Position numbers and translations under genes: made by a program. A stretch of DNA of 64,000 nucleotides from Akkermansia muciniphila (GTDB lineage Bacteria > Verrucomicrobiota > Verrucomicrobiia > Verrucomicrobiales > Akkermansiaceae). Positions 1-8,424 of this stretch are shown piece after piece. How positions within the stretch are numbered: the stretch's first letter is position 1; each line of letters begins with the position of its first letter. The DNA lies in contig SFDX01000006.1 of NCBI GenBank assembly GCA_004557455.1, forward strand, positions 1-64,000, given 5' to 3'. Under the pieces are notes generated by a model. That model saw nothing but the letters and a program-made list of their open reading frames with translations, was not told where the DNA came from and searched no databases.

Positions 1-299
1 CGCTTTCGTTTCCTACTCGCTCAAGCTCTTTCGGGCTTCCCCGTATCGGGGTGCGCAGAGTTTACTCCTTTTTCCCTCGAACGTCAAGCTTATTTTTGCG
101 AAATTCGGCAAAAAAGTACAAAAAGCTGCAAAAAAGTGCCAAAAACGGACCATTTTCGGCAAAATCGGCACAAAAACACCCAATAATTGGCACAAATGGG
201 GCGGGACGGCCTCCAATCGGGGCAAAAGAAAGTAAATTTCCCTGTACTACCTGCAAGGCCAAAGCGATTCCCGAGCCGTGAAAACTGCGACAGAAAACT
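1..299. other. Non-coding left edge, A-tract rich
   Basis: No convincing gene is visible. The stretch at about 110-180 is full of short A-tracts on the + strand (T-tracts on the - strand), which would suit the transcription end of the leftward gene that stops at 300. A small perfect stem (CCCCG-TAT-CGGGG) lies at 39-51, and a leftward promoter lies at 59-87. Short open frames here have no recognisable composition or homology. Confidence 0.5.
59..87 (-). promoter_or_regulatory. Candidate leftward promoter at the window edge
   Basis: On the - strand TTGACG and TAAACT are separated by 17 nt. No start codon follows within 12 nt, so unlike most promoters here this one would make a leader that begins with the 39-51 stem-loop. 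The gene it serves would lie outside the window. Confidence 0.4.
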
Positions 300-2258
300 T
301 CAACGAGTAAACTCGAGGCAGAACTCGAGGACACCGGGAGAAGGCGAGGAGATACGGACGGAAGCAGAGCTACATAGCTCGGCCAAGGCAGAAAGCTCGG
401 CCAACAGAGGAGTATTCGGGTATGACTTGGACACGCGCGCAATCCCCTCCCGCAGCGACACGGTCGAGACAGAACAAATCAACCCGGCAAAAGGTTCACC
501 GAGAGAAGCGCGCAGGGCAAGCAACTCCGTGCTCAATGCCGTAGACGAACTGAGGCAGACACCATCTGACGATACCGCAACATTGGGCGAGAATGCCTCA
601 TTGCTGCCCGGAAGGAAAGGCTTGTGCAGCCTGATTCCGCCGGGAGCCTCGGAGGAAGAAAGCCCGAGCAACTCCGAAGGACCGAGAGAGAGACTTCGAC
701 AAATGTATCCCATCATAGCATCGGCCGTGGCGGGAGCATCCTTCGCTCCGACAACAACTGCAAGACGAGGGAACGGCAGCTTATTTCCCTTCTTCGCCTC
801 GAGCAACGGCGGCACCTCCTCCCCCATATCCACCACCAAACCCACACTCCCCCGCAGATTGCCCCGACACGCCTCCACAGATGATGAACAAGCCAACAGG
901 AAATCCCGCAGGGACTCCGGCAGCAACCCACCGAGCTCCCCGATCAGAAGACGGCAATCTGCAGCCTGAGCGGCAGAAAGCTCCGGCAAAACCAGCGGAG
1001 AACACTCCAGAACCAGCAGAGTCTCCTTCGCCTCCGCCTTCTTCGGGAAGCAGAAGGGCACCTCCGCAAAACGGAGCCCGGCGGAGGGAAGCACGCAGCG
1101 GATGTGATATGCATCGTCCCTCCACCAAGCTACATCCAAAGGCACCCCCACCTCCCCGACCGAGGACAGCAAACGACCCGCAGACTCAGCCAAGCCGGCT
1201 AAACGCCCGGCACGAGCACCCAAATGCGGCGGAACAACACGCAAGGCCTGCCGCACACCGCTCAACGCAGCATTGCCGCGGACGCGCAAGAGCTCCAGTC
1301 CCTCCGGCGAAGCATAAACCCGTCCGATCTCCCCGCTCATCTCCCCCAAGGTAGCAAGCACCTCGGCAGCCTGCTCCGGTTGCTCGCTCAGGACCAGCAC
1401 CAAATCTTCACCAGCGCGTCGCGACAAAAAACACAGACTCCTTCCCTCATATACCTTGCCGAGAGGAAGCAGCATATGCTTGTCAATCAAATGGCCCCGC
1501 ACATCGACTCCCTCATGAGACAAGGCATAAGACTTCAACGCCTCCCCTACCCGTACGGCAAAATTCCTTTCCACGCTCTCCACGCGCACTCGCGTGCACG
1601 CGCCCGCGTCTTCCGACAACAACGATGAGCGCAAAGTCTCTGCAGAAATTCCCATGCCGGCCGCCAGGCTTCCCAGCGCCTCCTCACTCACCATGGCAGA
1701 CGCAATTTCCTTTGGCAACTCCAAACAATACACATAAGGCACAACACGAGCCGGCCGCAGACGCAGCCCCCGCAATTCGCCCACCACAATATCCTCGTGA
1801 TTCAGCAGCCCCATCGACTTCGTCTCCAGCGACCGACAGCAAGCAAGAAACGAATTCTCCCACATCTTCAAGCCATCCCCCTGCCCCGGTGCCGACTTCA
1901 GATGCAGAGCCACCGTCGGCAGACGCAGCCCCGCACACCGGGAAGACATAGACGACACGACCGACTCCCATGCAGCCTTGGCCATCTGTTCCCCATCCAC
2001 CTCCCCCATCTTCACCCAAGCCTCCGTGACGCCCTGAGCCATCGCAGAGGCCAAGGAATCCGCGGCCTCCTCAGAGCCCAGCACCGCACGCTGCACAAGG
2101 AGAGAAACACCGGCCACCCCGGACACCCCACCCCCAGGCAGCGAAGATGTGTTCACATAAAACAGGGTATCGGCAGGCAAAGTCGACACCCTGTCCGCCC
2201 GCGCCGGCAACAGCGAGAGCACAATAATACAGCAAATGCAAATTAAACGACCAATCAC
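300..2258 (-). CDS. Exported 652-aa protein, DUF3352-like
   Basis: The protein begins with a clear Sec signal peptide (hydrophobic residues 4-17, ending near ARA) followed by LPADTLFYVNTSS. An opening of the type 'PADT-hydrophobic-YV' recalls DUF3352-type exported proteins of unknown function, which is a weak match from memory. The rest is a long alternation of helical and beta segments with no catalytic motif I recognise and only scattered cysteines. The start is GTG at 2258, chosen because a TTGACA-17-TACACT promoter ends 7 nt before it and because the signal peptide begins there. The gene is monocistronic, divergent from the thioredoxin gene at 2373, and likely acts in the periplasm or at the outer membrane. 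Function unknown. Confidence 0.8.
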   Translation of the reverse strand: MIGRLICICCIIVLSLLPARADRVSTLPADTLFYVNTSSLPGGGVSGVAGVSLLVQRAVLGSEEAADSLASAMAQGVTEAWVKMGEVDGEQMAKAAWESVVSSMSSRCAGLRLPTVALHLKSAPGQGDGLKMWENSFLACCRSLETKSMGLLNHEDIVVGELRGLRLRPARVVPYVYCLELPKEIASAMVSEEALGSLAAGMGISAETLRSSLLSEDAGACTRVRVESVERNFAVRVGEALKSYALSHEGVDVRGHLIDKHMLLPLGKVYEGRSLCFLSRRAGEDLVLVLSEQPEQAAEVLATLGEMSGEIGRVYASPEGLELLRVRGNAALSGVRQALRVVPPHLGARAGRLAGLAESAGRLLSSVGEVGVPLDVAWWRDDAYHIRCVLPSAGLRFAEVPFCFPKKAEAKETLLVLECSPLVLPELSAAQAADCRLLIGELGGLLPESLRDFLLACSSSVEACRGNLRGSVGLVVDMGEEVPPLLEAKKGNKLPFPRLAVVVGAKDAPATADAMMGYICRSLSLGPSELLGLSSSEAPGGIRLHKPFLPGSNEAFSPNVAVSSDGVCLSSSTALSTELLALRASLGEPFAGLICSVSTVSLREGIARVSKSYPNTPLLAELSALAELCSSASVRISSPSPGVLEFCLEFTR

Positions 2259-2265
2259 TATCCCC

Positions 2266-2294
2266 AGTGTACCCTACTTCCGCGCACGTGTCAA
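2266..2294 (-). promoter_or_regulatory. Leaderless promoter of the 652-aa exported protein
   Basis: TTGACA, 17-nt spacer, TACACT, then 7 nt to the GTG start at 2258. The spacing puts transcription start at or next to the start codon. Confidence 0.75.
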
Positions 2295-2336
2295 ACAGGA
2301 AATTACAGAAAAAGCCACCTCTGACGCTGTTTTGTA

Positions 2337-2365
2337 TTGCTGCACCGCACATATCGTGCTACAAT
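2337..2365 (+). promoter_or_regulatory. Leaderless promoter of the tandem thioredoxin gene
   Basis: TTGCTG, 17-nt spacer, TACAAT, then 7 nt to the ATG at 2373. An upstream in-frame ATG at 2364 lies inside the -10 box, so it cannot be the start from this promoter. Confidence 0.6.
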
Positions 2366-2372
2366 GCAAGCC

Positions 2373-4235
2373 ATGTACCACGAATCGGCTTTTTTTCTGA
2401 TCCCCGCTGCACTCATTGCCCCCGCCATCGGTGCTGAGTGGATGACTGATTTTGACGCCGCCAAGGCCCGGGCTGCGAAAGAAGGTAAGGCTGTGCTCAT
2501 TGACTTCACGGGGTCTGACTGGTGCGGATACTGCATCAAACTGCGGCGCGATGTATTTGATAAGGATGATTTTACCGTCTACGCGAAAGATAAATTTGTT
2601 CTGTTGGAAATAGACCAGCCGCACAAGATCAAAATGCCCCCCGAAAAATTGGCTGCTAACCGAAAATTGTCGGAGACCTATGGAGTGGACGGCTACCCCA
2701 CCGTGCTGGTGGTTGACAGCGAAGGCACCCTGATGGGCGGCTTCTGCGGTTATCCGGGTTCCGCTGATGAGGTACAGGATCTACTGGACAATGCCTACGA
2801 CAACTTCAAAAAACTGAAGGATGCAGGCAAGGACAAAAAGCTCGAGGTACTCCGCACCATCTACGATGAGCTGGATGAGGATCTGCAAGAGTGCGCTGAC
2901 AGCCTGCGCCGCGCCATTGTTGCCGCCGATCCGGAGGATAAAGCAGGACTTCGCAAATCCATGGCCGCTAAAGAGGAACGCCGGGGCATTCTGAATGAGC
3001 TGCACGAGGCCCCTACCCCACAGCGCTGCCTAGAAATTATTGATGTCCACCTCCCCGGAATTTCTGCAGAAAACCGCACAGGCCTGCTTGCAATGAAGGA
3101 ACTCATTCTGTTGAATACAGCCCGCAGCGTGGATGATGTTATTAAAGCGCGCGATACCATTGCCACTGCGCTGGAAACCGAGAAAGACCCGAAGGTCATT
3201 GCTGCTATCCGCAAGAATATCGAGGAGCGTTACAAGGATCCGGCCGGGACGCTGCGACTTATCCGCGATGATGAAGAAGAGGAGGAAGAAGAGACCGAGC
3301 TGGAAGCGTCTCAACCCACGCCCGCTGCTCAACAGGAAGCACCGGAGCAGAAGTTAAGCTGGGAGACGGATTTTGAGGCCGCTGCCCAACGCGCCGAGCG
3401 AGAAGGCAAGCTGCTGCTGGTGGAGTTTACGGGATCCGACTGGTGCGGTGCGTGCATGCAGATGCACCGCAGTGTGCTGGACAAACCGGAGTTTGCCGAT
3501 GAAATTCGCCCCGGCTTCATTCCCGTCTGCTTGGATTATCCCCGCAAAACGAAGCAACCTGCCGAGCTAAGGAAGCAGAACAGCGAGCTCGCCCGTCGCT
3601 TTGCTATCCAGGGCTTCCCTACTCTGCTGGTACTCACCCCCTCCGGGGAGCTTTGCGGAGGCTTCGCCGGTTGCCGCACTCGGGTACAGGATGTGCTGGA
3701 CATTCTCGATGAGGCCCGGCGCTCTGCCGACAAACTGAAGAAGTCTGCCTCCCTGCCTCCGCAGGAACGCCTGGCCATTCTTGTAGAGCTCTACCGCGCT
3801 CTCCCGGAGGCCCTGCGTCCGACCGCCGCAGCCCTCCGCAGCGAGATTGCAGCCCTTGACCCACAGGACACCGCCGGCATCGCCCGAGAGGAGTCTGTGC
3901 TGGCCGAGCAGGAACGCATCAATACCCGCATGGCAGGCATCCGCAGCCCCGAGGAACGACTCCTCGTTCTCGAAGAACTGCTTCGCTCGGCCCACAAGGA
4001 GAACCTGGCCATGCTGTATGACCTGCAGGAAAATGCCCTGCTTGCCACCGCTACCTCAACCGAGCATGTTGCCCGCGCCGAACAAGCCGCCCTCCTCGCA
4101 GCGGAATCACTCCGCATCCTCAACCCCGACCGCTCCGAGCGAGCCAAGAAAGAAGCCCTTGCCCGCTACGCAGACAAAGCCGCCACCCTCCGCGAGCTCA
4201 ACGAGCTCCGTGCCAAGCACCGCCCGGATCGGTGA
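2373..4235 (+). CDS. Exported protein with two thioredoxin domains
   Basis: A signal peptide (about residues 1-21, ending in AIGA) is followed by a first thioredoxin-like domain with WCGYC at 50-54 and a second with WCGAC at about 357-361. Both motifs sit in the same context (FTGSDWCG), so the halves are an internal duplication. Each domain is followed by about 150 residues of charged alpha-helical sequence. The CxxC motifs indicate periplasmic thiol-disulfide exchange (thioredoxin_7/DsbD-gamma-like class); substrates are unknown. The start at 2373 is set by the promoter spacing. The neighbour downstream is convergent (21-nt gap), so the gene stands alone. An acidic run (EEEEEE-rich) precedes the second domain. 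Confidence 0.85.
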   Translation: MYHESAFFLIPAALIAPAIGAEWMTDFDAAKARAAKEGKAVLIDFTGSDWCGYCIKLRRDVFDKDDFTVYAKDKFVLLEIDQPHKIKMPPEKLAANRKLSETYGVDGYPTVLVVDSEGTLMGGFCGYPGSADEVQDLLDNAYDNFKKLKDAGKDKKLEVLRTIYDELDEDLQECADSLRRAIVAADPEDKAGLRKSMAAKEERRGILNELHEAPTPQRCLEIIDVHLPGISAENRTGLLAMKELILLNTARSVDDVIKARDTIATALETEKDPKVIAAIRKNIEERYKDPAGTLRLIRDDEEEEEEETELEASQPTPAAQQEAPEQKLSWETDFEAAAQRAEREGKLLLVEFTGSDWCGACMQMHRSVLDKPEFADEIRPGFIPVCLDYPRKTKQPAELRKQNSELARRFAIQGFPTLLVLTPSGELCGGFAGCRTRVQDVLDILDEARRSADKLKKSASLPPQERLAILVELYRALPEALRPTAAALRSEIAALDPQDTAGIAREESVLAEQERINTRMAGIRSPEERLLVLEELLRSAHKENLAMLYDLQENALLATATSTEHVARAEQAALLAAESLRILNPDRSERAKKEALARYADKAATLRELNELRAKHRPDR

Positions 4236-4256
4236 CCAAGGAATTCGGTCTGAATA

Positions 4257-5342
4257 CTATTTAGATGCGGTGTGTTTATTAAATTTCAGCCGACAAAAAA
4301 GCCTGAAGGGCAACAAACGAGGGAAGGCCCACCTCTTAAAATTCGGAGAAACGGCTCTTTGATATTTGAAAATACGGACGAGTCGCCGGATCCACGAAAC
4401 AGACCACCAACGATCACGCAGACGACAAGCAGCAATACGGCGGTTTACACACTCCTTGTATTGCAACAGTTGTTCCGGTGAAAAATCCGATAAACCTTCC
4501 TCCTTTTCGGCACGTTCAATGGCACGTAAATTCTCCAACTCAGTTGCAAGCTCAAAGGCAGCATATCGGGTCATGAACAGCTCATGCTCACAGTACCCAT
4601 TGTAGTCCCACACCCGCTCCCGATTGAGAATATTTCCGGCGTGACTGCGGTAATGACACGCTATCTCTCTGCTACCGAGAATAGGCCCGCTGAGAACCGA
4701 GCGAGTTTGAAGCGGCGGGTCCTGAGCAAAACGTTGATGATTGTCCTCTGCAACCAATTTTTTCCACTTGCCACGCAGTAAACATGTTCTGGTAGCCATA
4801 GCACAACCATACGCCGAAATTCTACCGGCGTCCGCGCATTGATTCAAGACTCTCTCCTGTGGAGTGTGGAGATAAAGCTCCTGAGGTGCAACATTGTAAT
4901 CGAAAAAGCCGTAACTCATATACCCCCACAAATTCCCATGAGAATCCATCTGACGAGCAGATAACATAATCATTACCACATCAGGATAGTCCCGTATCAG
5001 TTCAGCCGTTTTTTGCAGTCTGTCAGGACACTGAACATCATCACCATCCAGCAGAATAACCCACTCATATTTGGCGGCAGCATAGCCGGCATCAGTTGCC
5101 CCGGCAACACCTTTGTTCTCAGCCAACCTGACAATTTTCACTTCAAGATGACTCGATGATTCAGCTATTGTCTTCTCAATGAGCTCCACGGAATCGTCCG
5201 TCGAGGCATCATCGACAATGATCAACTCCATGGGGCCGTCATATTTCATGGAGAGAGCTGATCTCACAGCCTCCTGAATGAAATTATGCTGGTTATAGCA
5301 GGTCATCACCATGCTGAAACCCGGTAATTGTTTGGTGTCCAT
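4257..5342 (-). CDS. Family 2 glycosyltransferase
   Basis: A GT-A fold family 2 glycosyltransferase of 361 aa. The N-terminal nucleotide-binding strand (VMTCYNQ), VDDAST and the metal-binding LLDGDD are all present in the first ~110 residues. The C-terminal part is basic and helical, with no membrane anchor. It probably adds a sugar to a cell-surface polymer or lipid carrier; donor and acceptor cannot be read from sequence. It starts 17 nt after the aldehyde dehydrogenase and is likely the last gene of the leftward operon, although an A/T-rich TATAAA-like element just before its ATG could give extra transcription. It is more AT-rich than its neighbours, which suggests later acquisition. Confidence 0.85.
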   Translation of the reverse strand: MDTKQLPGFSMVMTCYNQHNFIQEAVRSALSMKYDGPMELIIVDDASTDDSVELIEKTIAESSSHLEVKIVRLAENKGVAGATDAGYAAAKYEWVILLDGDDVQCPDRLQKTAELIRDYPDVVMIMLSARQMDSHGNLWGYMSYGFFDYNVAPQELYLHTPQERVLNQCADAGRISAYGCAMATRTCLLRGKWKKLVAEDNHQRFAQDPPLQTRSVLSGPILGSREIACHYRSHAGNILNRERVWDYNGYCEHELFMTRYAAFELATELENLRAIERAEKEEGLSDFSPEQLLQYKECVNRRIAACRLRDRWWSVSWIRRLVRIFKYQRAVSPNFKRWAFPRLLPFRLFCRLKFNKHTASK

Positions 5343-5359
5343 CGTTATTTATATTGTTG

Positions 5360-6724
5360 TCAGCGAAGGAAGAGGCGGAGAATAAAGCGTTTGAGGGCGG
5401 TGTAGGGTTGGTAGCGGAAAGGGAGGTCGAGAGAGAAGCCGCGTTGGAGGATGGACTTGTAGTGGGTGAAGGTGTCGAAACCGGCTTTGCCGTGGTAGGC
5501 ACCCATTCCGCTGTCACCGACGCCGCCGAAGGGGAGATTAGGGACAGCGAGGTGGACAACGGTATCGTTGATGCAGCCACCGCCGAAGTGGAGAGAAGAG
5601 AGAAGTCGGTCGCGGGTCGATTTCTCCGATGTAAAGATGTAGCAAGCCAGAGGACGTGGGCGGGAGAGCACGAAGTCCTCGGCCTCGGAAAGATCGCGGA
5701 AGGGGAGAAGGGGCAAAATAGGCCCGAAAATTTCCTGCTGCATGCAGGGAGAATCCGGGGTCACCCTGCCCAGCAGAGTCGGCTCGATACGCAGAGACTC
5801 GGCATCCCCCTTGCCACCGAGTAGAACCTCCGAGCCGTCCATCAGCCCCATCAGCCTGTCAAAATGACGCTTGTTGACAATATGCGTATAATCTGACGCC
5901 GCCAGAGGCTCCTTACCGAGCATAGACTGAACCTCCTCACAGAAAGCCCGAGTAAAAGACTCCAGCACGCTCTCGTGAACCAAGGCATAATCCGGGGCCA
6001 CACAGGTTTGGCCGGCATTCAGCACCTTACCGAAAGCAATACGCCGCGCCGCCAAGCGAACATCGGCCGTAGCATCGACAATACAGGGACTCTTCCCGCC
6101 CAGCTCAAGCGTCAGGGGCGTCAGGTGCTCCGCTGCGGCCTTCATCACGATTTTCCCGATAGCCGTGCCGCCCGTGAAGAAAATGTAATCAAAACGCTGC
6201 TCCAGCAAACGCATGCAAACCTCCGGACCACCCTGCACCACCGCCACATGATCCGGCTTGAAGACCTCACCGAGCAACTGCGCCGTGGCCTCCGCCGTTG
6301 CAGGCGCCAGCTCCGAGGGTTTCAGCACGCAGGTATTTCCGGCAGCAATGGACGCAATCAAGGGATCCAGGGCCAACAAAAGAGGGTAATTCCACGGACT
6401 CATCACCAGCGTGACACCGTAGGGCTCCGGCACCACTCGACACTTTGTCGGGAACTGCGCCAAGGGACACCCCACCCGCCGGGGCTTTGACCAGCGCTTC
6501 AGGCTCCCGATGGCCTCCCGAAGGCTCCCGAGCAGCAGCCCAATCTCCGCCATATAGGCCTCCGTGGCACATTTTCCCAAGTCCTGCTTCAGCGCATCCT
6601 GCAAACGCCCCTCGGAACGCAGCAAGGCTTTCCGCAGACGCTTCAGACAGTCGATTCGGTAAGCGGGATTCAGCGTAACCCCGGTGCGAAAAAAAGCACG
6701 CTGGCGCTCAACAATCGCGTTCAT
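5360..6724 (-). CDS. Aldehyde dehydrogenase (class 3 / fatty aldehyde type)
   Basis: NAD(P)-dependent oxidation of an aldehyde to its carboxylate. The 454-aa protein shows the family signatures: SPWNYP, KPSE, FTGGTAIGK (cofactor loop), LELGGKSP with the general-base Glu, and NAGQTCVAPDY with the catalytic Cys. The short length and hydrophobic, basic C-terminus resemble class 3 enzymes that act on medium- and long-chain aldehydes. The ATG at 6724 is one base after the stop of the alcohol dehydrogenase gene (TGA-C-ATG); a TTG at 6739 would overlap that gene and is less likely. With the neighbouring dehydrogenase it could run alcohol to aldehyde to acid. Confidence 0.9.
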   Translation of the reverse strand: MNAIVERQRAFFRTGVTLNPAYRIDCLKRLRKALLRSEGRLQDALKQDLGKCATEAYMAEIGLLLGSLREAIGSLKRWSKPRRVGCPLAQFPTKCRVVPEPYGVTLVMSPWNYPLLLALDPLIASIAAGNTCVLKPSELAPATAEATAQLLGEVFKPDHVAVVQGGPEVCMRLLEQRFDYIFFTGGTAIGKIVMKAAAEHLTPLTLELGGKSPCIVDATADVRLAARRIAFGKVLNAGQTCVAPDYALVHESVLESFTRAFCEEVQSMLGKEPLAASDYTHIVNKRHFDRLMGLMDGSEVLLGGKGDAESLRIEPTLLGRVTPDSPCMQQEIFGPILPLLPFRDLSEAEDFVLSRPRPLACYIFTSEKSTRDRLLSSLHFGGGCINDTVVHLAVPNLPFGGVGDSGMGAYHGKAGFDTFTHYKSILQRGFSLDLPFRYQPYTALKRFILRLFLR

Positions 6725-6725
6725 G

Positions 6726-7910
6726 TCAGTAAGCAGCATTCAAAATATCCAATATCTCCGTCTCACCGGCAGCACGAGGATTGACGATAATTGCGCCGTC
6801 ATTCACCGCCACCTCTGCCACACGAGCAAAAGCATCCTTGGACACCCCCGCCTCATGCAAGGAGCGCGGCAGACCCGTCAGCTCGGACAACTGAGCAGAC
6901 AGGTCCTCCACCGCAGCAATGGCAGCCCCGGCCCGTTCTGCCACCGGCATGCCCTCCGCCGCCTCACGCCCCACCAGATGAGGCAGCAAAGCAGCATAGG
7001 AAGAAGCAATCTTCGGCAAGTTGTAGCGCATCACATGCGGCAGCAGAATCATCATCGCGATGGCGTGCGGCACATGGCAGACGCCGCCTAAAGCGTGCCC
7101 GATAGCATGCACCAGCCCCACCATCGAGTTAGAGAACGCGATCCCCGCCATCGTGCTACCCAGAGCCATGGCATAACGCGCCTTCTTATCCGAGCCGCAG
7201 CGCGTTGCCTGAACAATATTCTGCGTCAGAAGCTCCATAGCAGCCGTGGCATAAGCAGTGGAAAGCGGGTTGGCCTGCAGACAGGTAGCTGCCTCGATGG
7301 CATGCGTCAGGGCATCCATACCGGTGCTCGCTGTAGCCTTCGGCGGCAGGCTCTCCGTCATCACGGGATCCAACACAGCTACATCCGGCTCCACATAGGG
7401 GGAAAGGAACTCCATCTTGACCTGAGTCTCATCGTTACGAATGACAGCCACCCCCGTACACTCCGAACCCGTCCCACAGGTCGTGGGAACGGCGATGAAC
7501 GGGATATCCCGTCCCTTGGGCAAACTCTCGAAACCGCTGATACTCAACAAATCATCCACCTCCTGCGATAGCACCAAGCGCACCCCCTTGGCTGTATCCA
7601 GCACCGAACCACCACCGACCGCAACCAAAGCATCGCAATGCAGGTCACGGTAGTAGGCTGCAATACGGTTGACAACAGCCAGCGAGGAATCAACGGGAAT
7701 ATCCGTAAAACCGCCCGCAGGCGAGCATCCCTCCGCCTCCATGGCCTGCACCACGCGACGCAGCGTGCCGATGCGGTTCAGCACAGCATCCGACAGCACC
7801 AAGGGCCGCGACGCCCCCAGCTGTTTCAGTTCCCAAGCAATGCGAGAGAGAGCTGTCTCACCGCACAAAAGTTTGACACCGTTATGAAACTCAAAGTATG
7901 GATTATTCAT
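6726..7910 (-). CDS. Iron-containing alcohol dehydrogenase
   Basis: A group III (Fe-ADH) alcohol dehydrogenase of 394 aa. The NAD-binding GGGSVLDTAKG and the metal-binding HAIGHALGG followed by CHVPHA are intact, with an N-terminal Rossmann half and a helical C-terminal half. The ATG at 7910 overlaps the stop of the upstream gene in the 8-nt string ATGAATAA, so translation is probably coupled; upstream in-frame codons would run into that gene. Substrate unknown; pairing with the aldehyde dehydrogenase suggests alcohol or aldehyde turnover. Confidence 0.92.
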   Translation of the reverse strand: MNNPYFEFHNGVKLLCGETALSRIAWELKQLGASRPLVLSDAVLNRIGTLRRVVQAMEAEGCSPAGGFTDIPVDSSLAVVNRIAAYYRDLHCDALVAVGGGSVLDTAKGVRLVLSQEVDDLLSISGFESLPKGRDIPFIAVPTTCGTGSECTGVAVIRNDETQVKMEFLSPYVEPDVAVLDPVMTESLPPKATASTGMDALTHAIEAATCLQANPLSTAYATAAMELLTQNIVQATRCGSDKKARYAMALGSTMAGIAFSNSMVGLVHAIGHALGGVCHVPHAIAMMILLPHVMRYNLPKIASSYAALLPHLVGREAAEGMPVAERAGAAIAAVEDLSAQLSELTGLPRSLHEAGVSKDAFARVAEVAVNDGAIIVNPRAAGETEILDILNAAY

Positions 7911-8412
7911 ATTTTTTATAGCGGAAGGAGAGGAAACCCAGCAACATGCGACCATAGAGGCGCAACGCACAGACCTCACGGCGCGGCACGTCCGTCAGAA
8001 TACGTCGCGTGATGAAACGCGGGAAGAGGTAACTCTCCACCAAATCAACCAGACGTGCCAAAATCATCACCTCACCCAAGTCACCACGCACCGTGAAAGC
8101 ATGGCGCGCATAGGCCTGCGGCACACTCATCGCCCCGCAGAAGAGCCGGAAAGACAGAGGCAGAGATTTAATACTCAAGGTGTTCGCCGACTCCGCTGCC
8201 TTTGCCAAACGCAACAGACGTCCACCCCTCCACTGAACAAAAAGAGAAGGCCCACCCACACAGGTATGCACGGCGAACGCCAGCCCCTCCGGCATGCGGG
8301 AGAACTCCCGGGCAGCGCGGCTATCCAAGCACGGCAGCTCAGCCATCGCTGCATGCAACACCCGCAGCACTACGGCCACCGTGCATCGCTGCAATCGTTG
8401 CTTCATGCTCAT
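7903..8412 (-). CDS. Small SCP2-like protein
   Basis: A 169-aa soluble protein. The arrangement (a strand-rich centre, then a segment with GDLGEV and a helix ending in YLFPR) resembles SCP-2/UbiT-like lipid-binding proteins, but this is an impression from pattern, not a firm family call. No signal peptide or catalytic motif. It lies 12 nt after the Sua5 gene and overlaps the alcohol dehydrogenase start by 8 nt, so it belongs to the operon. A lipid-binding role would fit neighbours that might process long-chain aldehydes. The start could be 8412 or the second Met at 8406. Confidence 0.65.
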   Translation of the reverse strand: MSMKQRLQRCTVAVVLRVLHAAMAELPCLDSRAAREFSRMPEGLAFAVHTCVGGPSLFVQWRGGRLLRLAKAAESANTLSIKSLPLSFRLFCGAMSVPQAYARHAFTVRGDLGEVMILARLVDLVESYLFPRFITRRILTDVPRREVCALRLYGRMLLGFLSFRYKKYE

Positions 8413-8424
8413 GAACTCCGGGGG

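Noticed and set aside
110-180. A-tract repeats as a possible CRISPR or iteron array
   Set aside because: The units are irregular in length and sequence, without spacers of fixed size.
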